Positions 24,696-32,885 of a stretch of 64,000 nucleotides of DNA are shown here, one piece after another. The DNA is taken from NCBI GenBank assembly GCA_947494145.1, contig CANLTZ010000005.1:1-64000 (forward strand), in the 5' to 3' direction. Every line of letters begins with the position of its first letter. The first letter of the stretch is position 1. The notes under the pieces were generated by a model that was not told the DNA's origin, did not search any database, and saw only the letters and a program-made list of their open reading frames with translations. Source of the stretch: an uncultured Jannaschia sp. (GTDB lineage Bacteria; Pseudomonadota; Alphaproteobacteria; Rhodobacterales; Rhodobacteraceae). The position numbers were made by a program, and so were the translations under genes.

Positions 24696-25679
24696 TCACG
24701 CCACATGGGTTTCCACGAACGTATCCACGATGCGCTGCACGACCCAATCCGACACGTGGCGCCCGTCGTCTTCGCGGAAGCTTTCGGGCGCGTTGTACAT
24801 GACGATTTCATAGGAGGGGAAATAGGTCACTTGCTCGAAATCTCGCGCAATCTGGCCCAAAGCCGCCCGCAAAACGGCCTTTCCTTCGGCATTGGCCACC
24901 AGAATGTCCTGGTCCGAGAACGTCCGCGCCAAACTGACCGGTGACAGGGTGAAGACGACCCGTGCATTGGGGCGAACCTGGGCGATGATTTCGGTGATAC
25001 GCTTCAGGTTGTCGTAGTTTTCCTGGAACGAGGACATGTGGAACTCGGTCTCGAACTCGCCAGCCCCCCCGGCATAGCCCGGCTTCTGGCAGGCGACCTT
25101 GCCGCTTTGGGTGTTGATAAAGACCTCTGCCATCCCGAAGGTGACGACGAAGACATCCGCCGCGCGGATGCCGCGGTCGATGGCCTCGTTGCACCTTTGC
25201 ACGGCCTCGCGCAGGTCTTCCGGCGTGCGGGCAACGACCATACGCCGATAAGGGTCCTGATAGATGGTCTCACCGCCCCAATAGGGGTCTTTGTTGATGG
25301 TCCAGTAATCGTCGGGGTCCTGAACCCAGTCGCCCACATGGCGCTCAAATTCCTGCCTCACCGTGAAGGAGTTGTAGTAATCCATATGCGGATAGGTGGG
25401 CAGCCGGTCGATCTTGAAGCGGTCCGCGTCCAGTTTGATGTCTTGCATGGGTGGGCCGACATCGAAGCCCTTCTTGGTCAGCGCGGCGCGGATCCGCTCT
25501 GCAAAGCAGCTCCCCACCGTGAAGAGCTTTTCGTCAGGCGACAGGATAGGAGAGCGTCTCGTTGTCAGCAGCTTGTTGTTGAAATGCGTGCTCCAACGCG
25601 GATTGGGCTTCTCGCGTGCCTGGAGCTTTTCGAGCCGACCGATCTTGCGCGCCACATCGTCTTGTTCGTCGAGTGCCAT
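24696..25679 (-). CDS. GSCFA domain protein
   Basis: 327 residues from the ATG at 25679, with GGAG seven bases upstream. The family signature KLFTVGSCFAERI occurs at about 50-62. Further conserved segments include YYNSFTVRQEF, VFVVTFGMAEVF, VVFTLSPVSLARTF and YFPSYEIVMYN. GSCFA proteins resemble SGNH/GDSL hydrolases, with a serine in the GSCFA block and a downstream His/Asp region; the substrate is unknown, with extracellular polysaccharide modification often suggested. No signal peptide is present. It lies 95 bases downstream of pxpA on the same strand. Confidence 0.85.
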   Translation of the reverse strand: MALDEQDDVARKIGRLEKLQAREKPNPRWSTHFNNKLLTTRRSPILSPDEKLFTVGSCFAERIRAALTKKGFDVGPPMQDIKLDADRFKIDRLPTYPHMDYYNSFTVRQEFERHVGDWVQDPDDYWTINKDPYWGGETIYQDPYRRMVVARTPEDLREAVQRCNEAIDRGIRAADVFVVTFGMAEVFINTQSGKVACQKPGYAGGAGEFETEFHMSSFQENYDNLKRITEIIAQVRPNARVVFTLSPVSLARTFSDQDILVANAEGKAVLRAALGQIARDFEQVTYFPSYEIVMYNAPESFREDDGRHVSDWVVQRIVDTFVETHVA

Positions 25680-25774
25680 TTTCACGCTCCAACGCGGAAT
25701 TCGTTTCTTGAGAGCTAGCGCAATCCGGTGCGGAACAGAAGCGCGATCCGACCTGCGCGCGTGTTGCCGCGGGC

Positions 25775-26539
25775 TCAACGCCGCCCCTCCATGGGCCGCA
25801 ATTCGATCCCGTCGGCCTCCAAAGCGGCGCGCACTGACCGCGCGATGGCCAAAGCCTCGGGCCCGTCGCCATGCAGGCAGATGGAATCGCAAGCAGCCGG
25901 CACTTCGCGCCCCGACACCGAAAATATCGCGCCCGACTTGACGAATTTGACCATCCGCTCGGCCGCCTCGGTCGGATCATGGACCATTGCACCGGGCTGG
26001 CCGCGCGTGACCAGCGTGGCGTCGTCGTTGTAGGCGCGGTCGGCGAAAATTTCGCCCGCCCAAGTGGCGCCCAGATCGCGGGCGGCCTTTTCCTGGGCCG
26101 TCCCCGCCAGCACCAGCAAGATGATGTCCGGATCCACCCGCAGCGCCCCTTCATAGGCGGCGCGGGCGAGGTCGTAATCTTCCGATGTCATGTTAGCCAA
26201 GGCGCCGTGCAGTTTGAAATGCCGCACCTGCGCGTCCAGAGCGCGCGCCATGCCCAGTGAAGCGCCGAACTGCCAGATCACCAGATTGGTGAGGCTAGTG
26301 TGGGGCATCTGCATCCGCCGCCGCCCGAAGCCCTGCAAATCGGGGAAGCCGGGATGGGCGCCGATACCAACGCCTTCATCCCGCGCGATAGCCATGGTGG
26401 AGGCCATGACATCCCAATCGCCTGCATGGATACCACAGGCGATATTGGCGGAGGTCACCACCTTCAAAATGGCGGCGTCGTCACCCATGGGCCAGGGCCC
26501 GAAGCTTTCGCCCATATCGGCGTTCAGATCGACTTTCAT
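25775..26539 (-). CDS. pxpA: 5-oxoprolinase subunit PxpA (LamB/YcsF family)
   Basis: 254 residues. It has the family start VDLNADMGESFGPW, the metal-binding histidines in ANIACGIHAGD and IGAHPGFPD, and the later HFKLHGALAN and VFSVSG-like region GAIFSVSGREVPA with CDSICLHGDGP. PxpA is the subunit that binds and opens 5-oxoproline, using the phosphorylated intermediate made with PxpB and PxpC. It is the third gene of pxpB-pxpC-pxpA, starting three bases after pxpC. The system removes the toxic by-product 5-oxoproline and recovers glutamate. Confidence 0.93.
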   Translation of the reverse strand: MKVDLNADMGESFGPWPMGDDAAILKVVTSANIACGIHAGDWDVMASTMAIARDEGVGIGAHPGFPDLQGFGRRRMQMPHTSLTNLVIWQFGASLGMARALDAQVRHFKLHGALANMTSEDYDLARAAYEGALRVDPDIILLVLAGTAQEKAARDLGATWAGEIFADRAYNDDATLVTRGQPGAMVHDPTEAAERMVKFVKSGAIFSVSGREVPAACDSICLHGDGPEALAIARSVRAALEADGIELRPMEGRR

Positions 26540-26542
26540 GGG

Positions 26543-27505
26543 CTATCCTCCATCACGGGCGGACACGACGCCGCCAATCAGTTGCAGTTCCATCAATTCG
26601 GCGATTTGCGCGGGGTCGCGCACCAGCGGGGTGGTGGCGGGTGGCGGTGCTGGGGCGGGCGCTGCTTCCACGAAGGTGAAGCGCAGCGATGCCCCCGGCA
26701 CGGCTTGCAGCGCACGTGGCAGGTCGGCGGACAGGACAGTGCCGATCCGGGGATAGCCGCCCGTGGTCTGACATTCCGGGCCCAGGATGTAGGGCACGCC
26801 ATCGCCGGTCATCTGGACATCGCCGGGCAGGATGAAATCCGACAGCAGGTTAAGTTGCCCGTCGGTGGCAAAGCCTGCCCCGTCCATGGCCAGCCGCACG
26901 CCTTGGCGATTGCCGCGCGTGTCGCGGGTGAAGGTCGTGGCCTCGAACCGGGCGCGTTCTTCGGGGGGGAAAAGCCGGGTCTGGGGCGTGGGCAGCAGTC
27001 GCAGCGTGCCGCCGCCAAAGCGGCTTGGGACATCGCGCAGACGGCGCGGGGTGCTGGGCCCACCAGGGTCGGTTTCGAATCGATCACCGGGCGCAAGCGC
27101 GCGCCCGATCCCGGCAATCAGATGGGCGGCGCGGCTGCCCATCACGTCCGGCCCGTCGATACCCGTCCCCACACTCAGATAAGAATAAACCCCCTGCCCC
27201 GCAGGCCGCAGCCGCAAGGTGGCGCCAGCGGGAAGGGGATGGGCCGCGTGCCAGACAAGCCCACGGCCATCGGCCTCGGCGCGCATCTCTGCGCCGGTCA
27301 GCGCTATGGTCCGCGCCGCATGCAGCTTGACGGTGATGGGCGCGCCCGGCACCTCCAGCGCGGCTCCGCCGCAACCAAGTGCCACGGCCTCGCGCAGCGC
27401 TTGGCGGTCGGCCGCGCCACCCTGAGCCAGACCCTGAGCCAAAAAGCCCGGCCGCCCTTCGTCTTGCAAAGTCACCAGCGGCCCGCAATCGAGGATTTCG
27501 ATCAC
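26543..27505 (-). CDS. pxpC: 5-oxoprolinase subunit PxpC (KipA-like)
   Basis: 320 residues. The family pattern is present: ILDCGPLVTLQDEGRPGFLA at the start, then GGAALEV, then YLSVGTGIDGP, and the late GPECQTTGGYPRIGTVL. This is the carboxyltransferase subdomain-like half that works with PxpB. The start overlaps the pxpB stop by four bases. The C-terminus has a proline/alanine stretch (EAAPAPAPPPATT) before the last helix. Confidence 0.93.
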   Translation of the reverse strand: MIEILDCGPLVTLQDEGRPGFLAQGLAQGGAADRQALREAVALGCGGAALEVPGAPITVKLHAARTIALTGAEMRAEADGRGLVWHAAHPLPAGATLRLRPAGQGVYSYLSVGTGIDGPDVMGSRAAHLIAGIGRALAPGDRFETDPGGPSTPRRLRDVPSRFGGGTLRLLPTPQTRLFPPEERARFEATTFTRDTRGNRQGVRLAMDGAGFATDGQLNLLSDFILPGDVQMTGDGVPYILGPECQTTGGYPRIGTVLSADLPRALQAVPGASLRFTFVEAAPAPAPPPATTPLVRDPAQIAELMELQLIGGVVSARDGG

Positions 27506-28230
27506 GCGATCGCCTCCAACCGGGCGCCACCCAAGCGCGCCGCGTCGCGGGCCGCGCCTTCGCGCAGCGCCTCGGGCGTGACGGGGGGAAAGCAGACTTC
27601 ATCACCTGGGGACAGCGCGATGGGTTCTGGGCGTGTGGGCTCAAAGCAACCAAACAGCGTGCGACCCACATGGCGCCAGCCCGTGGGCGCCTCGGTTCCG
27701 AAAAGGACGAATTGCCGGACGGCCAGCACCAGCGCCCCTTCGGGCACTTTGGGCGTCAGACCTGTCTGGCGCGGCAGGTCCCAATTGTCCGGTAAGATGC
27801 CAAGATACGGCATGCCCGGCGCGAAGCCCAAGGCCAGGACGCGAACACGCGCGTTGGACAGCACCTCGATGGCCTGCGCCTGGCTCAGACCCGCCATCTC
27901 GGCGGCCTCTGCCAGTTGCGGGCCGTCGGCACCTCCATAGCTGCAAGGGATCGACCAAAGCCTATGGGCCACCGGAGCAGCCTGCGACCAATCGCGGTCC
28001 AGCCGCCGGGCCAGGGCCGCGCGCAGCGCATCGGGCTGTTGCCCGTCATGGCGCACCAGGACCGAGCCCAGCGAAGACGCGGTTTCCACGATGCCGGGCA
28101 GCGGGTCGGCCTCCAGATCTGCGCGGAAGGCCACGCAGGCGCGGTTGGCCGCATCGTCCAGTCGTTCGGCGAAGCGGACCAGAAAGGCGGCTTCACCCAG
28201 GGGTTCGATGCGGGGGGTGTTATCGGGCAT
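27502..28230 (-). CDS. pxpB: 5-oxoprolinase subunit PxpB (KipI-like)
   Basis: 242 residues from the ATG at 28230; a TTG six codons upstream is an alternative and neither has a strong ribosome binding site. It contains the conserved PLGEAAFLVRF, IVETASSLGSVLV, IPCSYGGADGPQL, VLALGFAPGMPYLG and VPEGALVLAVRQFVLF. PxpB and PxpC are fused in some bacteria; here they are separate overlapping genes. With PxpA they form the bacterial ATP-dependent 5-oxoprolinase. Confidence 0.91.
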   Translation of the reverse strand: MPDNTPRIEPLGEAAFLVRFAERLDDAANRACVAFRADLEADPLPGIVETASSLGSVLVRHDGQQPDALRAALARRLDRDWSQAAPVAHRLWSIPCSYGGADGPQLAEAAEMAGLSQAQAIEVLSNARVRVLALGFAPGMPYLGILPDNWDLPRQTGLTPKVPEGALVLAVRQFVLFGTEAPTGWRHVGRTLFGCFEPTRPEPIALSPGDEVCFPPVTPEALREGAARDAARLGGARLEAIA

Positions 28231-28301
28231 GGCACTTGGTCGCGCCAAGGGCCGGGCGCGTCAAGGCTTGCGCCGAAAGGCTGGGAATGGGACGAAGCAC
28301 C

Positions 28302-28823
28302 ATGCGATTGGCCTATACGATGACCGAAGGACGCGGTGTCCTTGATCCACTGCTGCATGCGGTGGCCCAAACAGCCATGGCACGCGGCCTGCGGCTGGCG
28401 GGCGTGGTGCAAGTCAATTCCGACCGCCCCGATTGCGCGCGTTGCGACATGGACGCTGTCGTGTTGCCCGACGGCCCGGTCATCCGCATCAGCCAGTCGC
28501 TGGGCCGCGAGGCGCGGGGCTGCCGCCTGGATCCGGAGGGGTTGGAGACAGCCGTGGCCGCGGCAGAGGCACGTCTGGCCGCGGGCGCCGATCTGCTGAT
28601 CGTCAACAAGTTCGGCAAGCAGGAAGCCGCCGGACGCGGCTTTCGCCCCGTCATCGCCGCCGCGCTAGAGGCCGGGGCCGATGTGCTGGTGGGCGTCAAC
28701 CGCCTGAATCTGGAGGCGTTGGAAAGCTTTACCGGCGGCACCGCCACCGCGCTGCCACCTGACAACGGCGCGATACTGGACTGGATCGGCCAACGCGCCG
28801 CTACCGCCAGAACTTCGGCCTGA
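28302..28823 (+). CDS. DUF2478 domain protein
   Basis: 173 residues from the ATG at 28302; an in-frame ATG five codons upstream (28287) is equally possible. It fits DUF2478 closely: AYTMTEGRGVLDPLL, RLAGVVQVNSDRPDC, CDMDAVVLPDG, LLIVNKFGKQEAAGRGFR and VLVGVNRLNL. The family is often encoded by molybdate transporter genes and has an NTPase-like look, with the NKFGKQE block highly conserved, but its activity is not established. It is divergent from pxpB. The nearest molybdenum-related genes here are the cox accessory genes about 26 kb away. Confidence 0.85.
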   Translation: MRLAYTMTEGRGVLDPLLHAVAQTAMARGLRLAGVVQVNSDRPDCARCDMDAVVLPDGPVIRISQSLGREARGCRLDPEGLETAVAAAEARLAAGADLLIVNKFGKQEAAGRGFRPVIAAALEAGADVLVGVNRLNLEALESFTGGTATALPPDNGAILDWIGQRAATARTSA

Positions 28824-28882
28824 TCACCGTGGCATATTCCCTGCCGCAGCGGCATCCCAGCTCAAGTCGCTAGGGACTATAG

Positions 28883-29584
28883 ATGGCCCGCGCTAGCCCT
28901 TCCCCCCTGCCCATTTGGCAGCTTTGGCTTTGGCCAAGCATTTTGGTCGTCCTTGCCTTTAGCATGTGGCTTCTGCCTTGGGGCACCTGGGTGCCGCTGC
29001 TGCGGGACTGGGTAGATAGCCACGGCGCCTGGGGCGGTATCGTCTATGTGGGCGTCTACATCGTGGTGGTCATCCTGCCATTGCCGGCCGCCGCCATGTC
29101 AGTTGTCGGCGGGCTCGCCTTTGGTTGGTGGGGCTATCCGCTGGCCCTGCTGGGCAGCGTCCTGGGCGCTATTCCACCCTATCTGATTGGCCGCCACTGG
29201 CTGCGCCAACCCCTGATGCGGCGCATATCGGGGCCGAAAGTGGAAGCTGCAGACCATGCCATACGGGATAATGCCGTACTGTTCGTGGCACTGCTGCGAC
29301 TGACACCGATCTTACCGTTTACGGCGCAGAACTGGCTTCTGGGCCTGACCGCCGTGCGCACGTGGCCCTATATCTGGGCGACATTGGCCGGATTGGCGCC
29401 GGGCACGCTTGCCATGGTCTGGATCGGTGAGATGGGTGGCCTGGCATCCGTGGGCGTTGCGCAGACACAGCTTTGGCTGGCTGGCGGCGGCCTTCTGGCC
29501 TTTGGGGGCCTCGTGCTCTGGCTTGGCCGGGTCGCCACGCAGGAACTGCGCCGCGCCGGTTTTCACGAATCGCCTCCAAAATAG
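28883..29584 (+). CDS. TVP38/TMEM64 (DedA-like) membrane protein
   Basis: 233 residues with about five or six membrane helices. The SNARE-associated (VTT) domain is at about 55-195: VVVILPLPAAAMSVVGGLAF with GWWGYPLALLGSVLGAIPPY, then LLRLTPILPFTAQNWLLGLT, the conserved Arg/Pro loop. Family members act in the inner membrane and are linked to lipid scrambling or ion homeostasis. It sits 59 bases after the DUF2478 gene. A small dyad (GCACA-N4-TGTGC) follows the stop. Confidence 0.88.
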   Translation: MARASPSPLPIWQLWLWPSILVVLAFSMWLLPWGTWVPLLRDWVDSHGAWGGIVYVGVYIVVVILPLPAAAMSVVGGLAFGWWGYPLALLGSVLGAIPPYLIGRHWLRQPLMRRISGPKVEAADHAIRDNAVLFVALLRLTPILPFTAQNWLLGLTAVRTWPYIWATLAGLAPGTLAMVWIGEMGGLASVGVAQTQLWLAGGGLLAFGGLVLWLGRVATQELRRAGFHESPPK

Positions 29585-29869
29585 AAGGCTATGGCACAAA
29601 ATTGTGCATTCATGACGCCGTTTGGCGTACTTTGATCCCCGCAGCCACCGCAATTTTTTCGATATATTGCGAACACATAGCTTTCACGAAAATTTTTTTA
29701 ATCAGAGTGTAATGCCAAGAGCAGACCTGTAAGCGGATGCTGAGCCCACCAGAAACGGCTTTTGGTGAGGATTCCAAGAAACTTGTCCCGTGCAACGTTG
29801 GGCATCGCGCCAGTGTCCGCGCTGCCGACCGCAAAAAAATGAAAGCGGCCCTTAGTCTTTGCTGTCAAT
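29585..29869. other. AT-rich intergenic region upstream of the AraC gene
   Basis: 285 bases, visibly richer in A and T than its surroundings, especially 29650-29710 with runs of T and A (AATTTTTTCGATATATTG and ACGAAAATTTTTTTAATC). It begins with the dyad at 29594-29607. No gene is seen. It probably holds the AraC promoter and might be bound by nucleoid proteins. Confidence 0.5.
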
Positions 29870-30889
29870 TTGAATAGACATTATAGTGAACCGAGACCTG
29901 GACGGACCGACGTTGTGACCGAAGCCAAGACAAGGATGGGCCTGCAGACCGGACCCCACCGCGCGTCACAAAAGCGACCGGCGCCTTATTTGGGGTCCTT
30001 CGCTCCCGGATCACATATACAACGTGTGGACGCCGCTGATGACGGCCCGTCGATGAACGCACTACCCGCCATCGGCTCCAACAATGTGGGCATCGTCCAA
30101 CTGCGGAACAGCCCCGCCGGAGAATACTTCGACCAGCCCAAACCCCATTATGTGCTTCAACTTGCCGAGGGAGGCTTCGGCACGGGACGCAGCGATATGG
30201 GAAACGGGTTCTTCAGTACAAGTTGGCGGCGTGGCGTAATGCTTTTGTCGACGCCAGACGAACCAGTCGGGTGTGACGCCCATTGCAGTTTCGATCTTTC
30301 GGCCATCGCGCTTGACCCACAGCTGTTTGAAACGGCTTGGGCGGAGTTCGGGAACGGGTCGCGCCCGCTCGACACCGGGGCACTGCATGATCAAGCCTTT
30401 GCAGATCAGTTTATCTACGAACTGGGACTGCAATTCGTGGACGAAGCAGCACAAGGCAATCCCGGCGGCGCGCTTTTCGCGGATAGTCTGTCCTATCTGA
30501 TCGTGGCAAGCCTGTTACGACTGGCAGGGACCATTCAGCCGTCTCAGGATCGGGCCCGCCCACTCACCCCCGGGGATCTGGGGCGCGTCACAGAGACGAT
30601 CGAAGACCGGCTCTCGGAAAAGGTCGGAATGTCGGATCTCGCCGGCTTGATCGATATGAATGTCTACGGCTTTAGCCGGGCCTTTCGCGCAGCCACCGGG
30701 ATGAGCCCGCACAAATACCTGACGGATCGCCGCATCGCCCGCATCAAAGAGCTTCTGGAAACAACAGATGAGCCGCTGGCCACCATCGCTTTCGATTGCG
30801 GGTTTTCCAGCCAGTCCCACATGACAGCCGCATTCACGCGCCATGTGGGTGTGCCCCCGGGCGCCTGGCGACGCGACCGCCAACGCTGA
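29870..30889 (+). CDS. AraC family transcriptional regulator
   Basis: 339 residues from a TTG at 29870; GTG at 29915 or ATG at 29936 are equally plausible because no start has a clear ribosome binding site. The C-terminal AraC DNA-binding domain (about 236-336) has two helix-turn-helix units: MSDLAGLIDMNVYGFSRAFR, then PLATIAFDCGFSSQSHMTAA, with the family signature ending VPPGAWRRDR. The N-terminal domain has no recognised ligand fold. It is monocistronic and follows an AT-rich region. The effector and targets are unknown. Confidence 0.85.
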   Translation: MNRHYSEPRPGRTDVVTEAKTRMGLQTGPHRASQKRPAPYLGSFAPGSHIQRVDAADDGPSMNALPAIGSNNVGIVQLRNSPAGEYFDQPKPHYVLQLAEGGFGTGRSDMGNGFFSTSWRRGVMLLSTPDEPVGCDAHCSFDLSAIALDPQLFETAWAEFGNGSRPLDTGALHDQAFADQFIYELGLQFVDEAAQGNPGGALFADSLSYLIVASLLRLAGTIQPSQDRARPLTPGDLGRVTETIEDRLSEKVGMSDLAGLIDMNVYGFSRAFRAATGMSPHKYLTDRRIARIKELLETTDEPLATIAFDCGFSSQSHMTAAFTRHVGVPPGAWRRDRQR

Positions 30890-30955
30890 CCACGATAGAG
30901 CAATACTCTTGTCGCGGCTTCTAGATGACTGATCTTCGATCTTCCCAGAGCCGCT

Positions 30956-31081
30956 CTAGCGCCGCATTCGACGGGCCATGCGCAATGCGCGGCTGGCCAG
31001 ACGTGTGTTGCGGGCAGCCTTACCGCCGACCATGCGACCCAGGCCACGAAACAGGACCATACGAAGGATTTGGTTGAGCAT
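30956..31081 (-). CDS. Small basic protein, 41 residues
   Basis: A 41-codon reading frame, ATG at 31081 and TAG at 30956, with AGGAG eight bases before the start. It begins MLNQILRMVLFRGLGRMVGG and ends RMARRMRR. About a quarter of its residues are Arg or Lys, with a hydrophobic N-terminus, so it could be amphipathic and membrane- or nucleic-acid-associated. Similar short proteins beginning MxNQILRMV occur in Rhodobacteraceae, to my recollection. The clean start region supports translation. Its function is unknown. Confidence 0.6.
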   Translation of the reverse strand: MLNQILRMVLFRGLGRMVGGKAARNTRLASRALRMARRMRR

Positions 31082-31251
31082 TGCGTGTCTCCTGAACCCC
31101 ACAGGTGGGTGCTCTCTCCCCCCGTCGCAACCAAGTAGAAATGTCGCTGGTTGTGCAAAGCAGAAATGCCCCTAATGCGCGAGACGGTAGCAAGGCTTAG
31201 CAGCCCGGAGACTTCAAATATCGCAGAGCTGAAAAGCCTTGCGGGGTACGT

Positions 31252-31662
31252 CTAGGTCAGTCGCTTGTCTTGGGTAATGACTGCATCGAAAATCGCAAAC
31301 ACATGCGTTGCAAGATCGGTTCCGATGATCTCGTCACGTGTCAAAGCTTTTGAAACCAAACTGATGTTCGCGACAGGACGATCTTTTGCGTCGATGACCA
31401 TAACGCCTGGACCGTTTTCATTTTCGAAGTGTAGTAATGAAATAGCACATCTGTCGGAGCTTGATGCGCCGTCGCCCCATCTTCCATAGATCAGATCGAA
31501 GTTGGCTGGATGGATCTCTAGCGACGCTCCGACTGTCCATTGCATGAAGTAGCTGGTAACCGTGCCGTGATCTTCGTGTACATATCCCCAAACTGTACGG
31601 GTTTGGTTCCCGCAGCAGTCGCAGTGACCGCCGCTCTCTTCTGTGGGTTCGACCTCAATCAA
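31252..31662 (-). CDS. Hypothetical protein with Cys-x-Cys-Cys motif
   Basis: 136 residues, starting at the TTG at 31662 with a textbook AGGAGG four bases upstream; an ATG 12 codons further up overlaps the transposase remnant's 3' region and lacks a spaced binding site. The N-terminus has ESGGHCDCCGNQTRTVWGYV, a possible metal site, followed by YFMQWTVGASLEIHPANFDL and GRWGDGASSSDR. It resembles short uncharacterised proteins with a TEESGGxCxCCG start. Base composition is visibly less GC-rich than the neighbourhood, and it sits beside a mobile-element remnant, so it may have arrived by transfer. Confidence 0.7.
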   Translation of the reverse strand: MIEVEPTEESGGHCDCCGNQTRTVWGYVHEDHGTVTSYFMQWTVGASLEIHPANFDLIYGRWGDGASSSDRCAISLLHFENENGPGVMVIDAKDRPVANISLVSKALTRDEIIGTDLATHVFAIFDAVITQDKRLT

Positions 31663-31716
31663 AATACCTCCTCGCCTGCATGACGAGAATTGCAACATCT
31701 CCGGCTTGCAATCACA

Positions 31717-32157
31717 TCAAGATTGCTGCGCAGCACGCTCGGCCCGCCGATGCTCGTAGTAGGCTTCCATCTTGGAAGGGCGTCCTGGCGGGCGGCGTCC
31801 TGTCTTCTTGTACCCGTTCTTGGCGCTGACGGGTTTGACCTTTGGTGGCGGCGCGGCTTTCTCTTGTTCTTCCTTGATGTGGGCCAGCACAGCGCTCAGG
31901 TGCTTGTTCTCGGCGATCGCTGCATGGGTCACGCGCTGTTGGTGCGGATCGAAGACGCTGCAGGGCAGGACGACGCCTTTGGCGCGGACTTGGATGCGCC
32001 CGTCTGGCATCTCGTAGACATCGACGTATTTGCCAACGAGACCACGCGTCAGGTCCAACATGTTCGCAGCATTGTCGACACTCAGCCGACCATCATCGAC
32101 CTGCGCCAGAACCACCACGCGGTTCAACTTGCGCTCGCTCATCGTTACCCATCCCAT
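31717..32157 (-). pseudogene. Internally deleted ISNCY-type transposase remnant
   Basis: An open frame of 146 codons that joins two ends of a transposase. Residues 1-37 (SERKLNRVVVLAQVDDG, NAANMLDLT) are the N-terminal helix-turn-helix, and from residue 38 (RGLVGKYVDVYE, VFDPHQQRVTHAAI) it is the C-terminal end. Full-length relatives have about 300 residues between these, including the DDE catalytic core, which is missing. The junction keeps the frame. The product cannot transpose; it could only be a DNA-binding fragment. The tail is rich in basic residues and Pro. Confidence 0.75.
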
Positions 32158-32227
32158 GTCCGCTCACCCTCATTGATTTTTGAGGGCAGAGTGACATTCC
32201 TGAATTGCTCATGGGTGACATTTTAGC
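31717..32227 (-). mobile_element. Degenerate ISNCY-like insertion sequence
   Basis: It comprises the deleted transposase frame plus one recognisable end. At the upstream end two copies of GTGACATT occur at 32191-32198 and 32215-32222, 24 bases apart, as in ends of this IS group. No matching end was found downstream of the transposase stop, so the other terminus is lost. The boundaries given are approximate. Confidence 0.6.
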
Positions 32228-32252
32228 TTTGCGGCTACAGGCGCAATGCGCG

Positions 32253-32885
32253 TCAATCTTCATCCGGCGGTGGCGGTGTGAACAGTTCTTCCTGAGCGTC
32301 CTCCGGCGCGTCCGGCAACGCATCGGGCGGCGGGGTGCTGTCCAGAAGGCCCGCAGCCCGGAGTTCCTTCAAACCAGGCAGATCGCGCGGGGTTTCCAGG
32401 CCGAAATGGTCCATGAAGGCGCGCGTGACCACGAAGGTCACGGGACGGCCCGGGGTCTCCCGGCGGCGGCCCAGCTTGATCCAATCAAGTTCCATCAATT
32501 GCTCCACCGTGCCTTTGGAGACGGAAACGCCGCGGATCTCCTCGATCTCAGCGCGTGTCACAGGCTGGTGATAGGCCACGATGGCCAAGGTTTCGATGGC
32601 CGCGCGGCTGAGCTTGCGGGTCTCGACCGTCTCGCGCGTCATCAGGAAGGCCAGATCGGGCGCCGTGCGGATGGCCCAGGCATCCCCCACCCGTACCACG
32701 CGCACACCGCGGCCTTCATAGCGCTTGCGAAGCTGGTCCAACGCGGCGGGCGCGTCGCATCCATGGGGCAGTCGGGCGTGCAAATCCGGCACCGTGACCG
32801 GCATGGCCGAGGCGAACAGGATCGCTTCGATCATCCGCTCCTGCTCAGCCAGCGGGGGCGCTTCGAAAAGGCTTTCCTCGCTCAT
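32253..32885 (-). CDS. scpB: Segregation and condensation protein B
   Basis: 210 residues. It has two winged-helix regions: QERMIEAILFASAMPVTVPD, then KLSRAAIETLAIVAYHQPVT with RAEIEEIRGVSVSKGTVEQL, the family core. The C-terminal tail is acidic and proline-rich. ScpB dimers join ScpA and Smc to compact and separate chromosomes. The start overlaps the scpA stop by four bases. The IS remnant begins about 26 bases after its stop, so the insertion just missed the gene. Confidence 0.95.
   Translation of the reverse strand: MSEESLFEAPPLAEQERMIEAILFASAMPVTVPDLHARLPHGCDAPAALDQLRKRYEGRGVRVVRVGDAWAIRTAPDLAFLMTRETVETRKLSRAAIETLAIVAYHQPVTRAEIEEIRGVSVSKGTVEQLMELDWIKLGRRRETPGRPVTFVVTRAFMDHFGLETPRDLPGLKELRAAGLLDSTPPPDALPDAPEDAQEELFTPPPPDED

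Noticed and set aside
27633-28301. Upstream extension of the DUF2478 frame
   Set aside because: It runs antisense through pxpB, and family similarity begins only at the ATG near 28302.
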